This document shows positions 62,539 to 64,000 of a stretch of 64,000 nucleotides of DNA, piece after piece (position 1 is the stretch's first letter; each line of letters begins with the position of its first letter). This stretch comes from Roseovarius azorensis (lineage in GTDB: Bacteria; Pseudomonadota; Alphaproteobacteria; Rhodobacterales; Rhodobacteraceae): NCBI RefSeq assembly GCF_900109455.1, contig NZ_FOAG01000001.1, forward strand, positions 186,001 to 250,000, in the 5' to 3' direction. A model generated the notes under the pieces. The model did not search any database. It was not told where the DNA came from and saw only the letters and a program-made list of their open reading frames with translations. Both the position numbers and the translations under genes were made by a program.

Positions 62539-62964
62539 ATGCCCTTTCTCACCGTCCCCGACATGATCGAGCGCATCGGCGAGGCGCGCCTTGCCGAGGT
62601 CACCACGCGCTCCGGCCCGGTGGGCGCGATTGATATGTCCGCGCTGCAGGTGGCGATCGACGACGCCGTTGCCGAGGCCGAAAGCTATGTTTCCGGCCTC
62701 TATGACACCGCCAACCCGCCGCGCGTGCTGAGCGTGCATGCCGCCGCCATCGCCTGGTACCGGCTGCTCGGCGATCGCGCCCCGGCCATCGAGGGCGCGA
62801 AGGAGAACCACGCGCTGGCGCTTGACTTTCTGCGCCGGGTGCGCGCGGGCGAGGTGTCGCTGGGCGACGAGACCCCCACCGACAGCGCGCGCGGCCAGTC
62901 TCACCGCCCGCAGGTTAGCGCGCCCGCCGCGACCTTCACCCGCGACACGCTCGGGGGCTTCTGA
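62539..62964 (+). CDS. DUF1320 family protein (Mu gp36-like, head-tail connector)
   Basis: A 141-residue protein. 'IDDAVAEAESYVSGLYDTAN' and 'VLSVHAAAIAWYRLLGDRAP' are the DUF1320 pattern of helical head-tail joining proteins. Start ATG 62539 has GAGG upstream. Confidence 0.85.
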   Translation: MPFLTVPDMIERIGEARLAEVTTRSGPVGAIDMSALQVAIDDAVAEAESYVSGLYDTANPPRVLSVHAAAIAWYRLLGDRAPAIEGAKENHALALDFLRRVRAGEVSLGDETPTDSARGQSHRPQVSAPAATFTRDTLGGF

Positions 62965-62965
62965 G

Positions 62966-63454
62966 ATGGTGACACTATCGCTCACGCTCGAAGACACCGG
63001 CCTCGAGGCGGGTCTGACCGACGCGCTCCGGCAGCTCTCGGACCTCACGCCGCTGATGCGCCGCATCGGGGGCGTGCTGGAGACCTCCGTCTCCGAACGC
63101 TTCGAGCAGAGCAAGGGACCGGGCGGCGTGCCCTGGGCACCGTCACAGCGCGCCCGCGAGGTGGGCGGCAAGACGCTGGTCGACAGCACCCGGCTGCGTG
63201 ACAGCATCGTCTCCGAGGCCGGGCCACGCTCGGTCGAGGTGGGCAGCAATGTGCCCTACGCGGCCATCCATCAGAGCGGCGGCACCATCAAGCCGCGCGA
63301 TGCCGACAAGCTCGCCTTCCGGCTGCCCAACGGCCAGTTCGTCATGGTCGATCAGGTCACCATTCCGGCGCGGCCCTTCCTTGGTTTTGACGCCGCGGAC
63401 GAGGCCGAAATCGCCCAAGAGGTGGCTGCTTGGCTGGCAGAGGCGTTTTCATGA
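62966..63454 (+). CDS. virion morphogenesis protein (Mu gpG-like)
   Basis: A 162-residue protein. 'LMRRIGGVLETSVSERFEQS', 'WAPSQRAREVGGKTLVDSTR' and 'IPARPFLGFDAADEAEIAQE' are typical of the phage_tail_S/gpG family needed for tail completion. It overlaps the next gene by 4 bp. Confidence 0.87.
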   Translation: MVTLSLTLEDTGLEAGLTDALRQLSDLTPLMRRIGGVLETSVSERFEQSKGPGGVPWAPSQRAREVGGKTLVDSTRLRDSIVSEAGPRSVEVGSNVPYAAIHQSGGTIKPRDADKLAFRLPNGQFVMVDQVTIPARPFLGFDAADEAEIAQEVAAWLAEAFS

Positions 63455-63903
63455 GCGCGCCGGTGCTCAGCCTGGCACCGATCGTGGCCCGCATCGAGGC
63501 GGCGGCGCTCTATCGCAGCGTCGGCGGGGCCGCCGACATGCGCCGGGCGGCACAGTCAGGGGCGATGGGCAGTCCGCTGGCCTTCGTGATGCCGGGAGCC
63601 GAGGCCACAAGACCCTCCGGCATGGTCGGGGGCACCCAGCACAGCAGCGTCACCGCGCGGTTCATCGTCGTCACCCTGGCCGAGGACATCCGCCACGATG
63701 CGGGTCTGCGCGCGGTGAGCCAGCTCGAGGAGGTGCGCGCCGGTCTGCTTTCCGCCCTCGCGGGCTGGGGGCCGGACTATGCCGATGGTCCGGTGAGCCA
63801 CCTCTCGGGCCAGCTCGTGACCGGGCCACTGCCCGGCGGGCTGCTGGGCTGGCAGGACGAATTCTCGCTCCGCTTCCGGCGGCGCTTAACCACAGGAGGC
63901 TGA
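63451..63903 (+). CDS. Mu gp37-like tail terminator/neck protein
   Basis: A 150-residue protein. 'FVMPGAEATRPSGMVGGTQH' and 'FIVVTLAEDIRHDAGLRAVS', with the C-terminal 'LPGGLLGWQDEFSLRFRRRL', match the gp37-type proteins that follow gpG in related prophages. Confidence 0.75.
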   Translation: MSAPVLSLAPIVARIEAAALYRSVGGAADMRRAAQSGAMGSPLAFVMPGAEATRPSGMVGGTQHSSVTARFIVVTLAEDIRHDAGLRAVSQLEEVRAGLLSALAGWGPDYADGPVSHLSGQLVTGPLPGGLLGWQDEFSLRFRRRLTTGG

Positions 63904-63904
63904 C

Positions 63905-64000
63905 ATGCCGATGTCCTTCGATACGCGATTTCTGATCGCCAGGCTGCAAACCGCCAGAGACGTGGCGGCAGAGTATGGCGGGGCCAACCTTCTGCCCGCG
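63905..64000 (+). CDS. prophage gene cut by the window edge
   Basis: It starts at ATG 63905 (MPMSFDTRFLIARLQTARDV) and is open to the end, so only 32 codons are visible. It lies 1 bp after the gp37-like stop and is presumably a tail gene. It is too short to identify. Confidence 0.6.
   Translation, partial: MPMSFDTRFLIARLQTARDVAAEYGGANLLPA

Overview
The window looks like the chromosome of a marine Rhodobacteraceae (Roseobacter-type alphaproteobacterium). The evidence is high-GC coding sequence, the gene order murB-ddl-ftsQ-ftsA-ftsZ-lpxC-bamD-recN, aerobic cobaltochelatase genes cobS and cobT, a valine-degradation acd/HIBCH/mmsB cluster and a Mu-like prophage related to those of Rhodobacter relatives. 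All calls rest on reading the sequence; no database search was run.

Layout. (1) 1-7.7 kb: a probable methylated-amine or betaine utilisation island. It holds a flavin demethylase running off the left edge, a non-pyrrolysine MttB-family methyltransferase, a divergent TetR regulator with a palindromic operator, and a five-gene Liv-type ABC importer. (2) 7.7-17.5 kb: core peptidoglycan, division, lipid A and outer-membrane genes plus recN. (3) 17.8-32.99 kb: ordinary host genes (a small HicB/HicA-like pair, a D-lactate/glycolate-type flavin dehydrogenase, a CLC channel, PepP, CobT/CobS, an ECF sigma/anti-sigma/fasciclin set, valine degradation), with a degenerate tandem repeat of about 176 bp at 29.3-29.9 kb.

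(4) 33.09-43.26 kb: an accessory island with lower GC and unusual content. It opens with a 2.1-kb element bounded by 71-bp inverted repeats that carries a short reverse transcriptase in a coupled operon with two tiny ORFs, and a DNA-methylase fragment folded into its own palindrome. Then come a DUF1326/DUF2182 cassette, an AbiEii-like nucleotidyltransferase fused to a WYL-like domain and a zinc-ribbon-like tail, and divergently a tight three-gene operon: HIT-like protein, four-TM membrane protein, and an 800-aa protein joining PPDK-like (ATP-grasp) segments to a MazG-like pyrophosphohydrolase. These are the best candidates for undescribed mobile or defence systems.

(5) 43.3-64 kb: the left part of a Mu-like transposable prophage. 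It has an S24 repressor with palindromic operators, small early ORFs, a ParB-like protein, transposase MuA and MuB, GemA, DUF3164, a possible Mor activator, endolysin, holin, terminase, DUF935 portal, a MuF head protein with a C-terminal JAMM-like domain, protease/scaffold, decoration and capsid proteins, and the first neck/tail genes. The right end lies beyond the window, and the last gene is cut.
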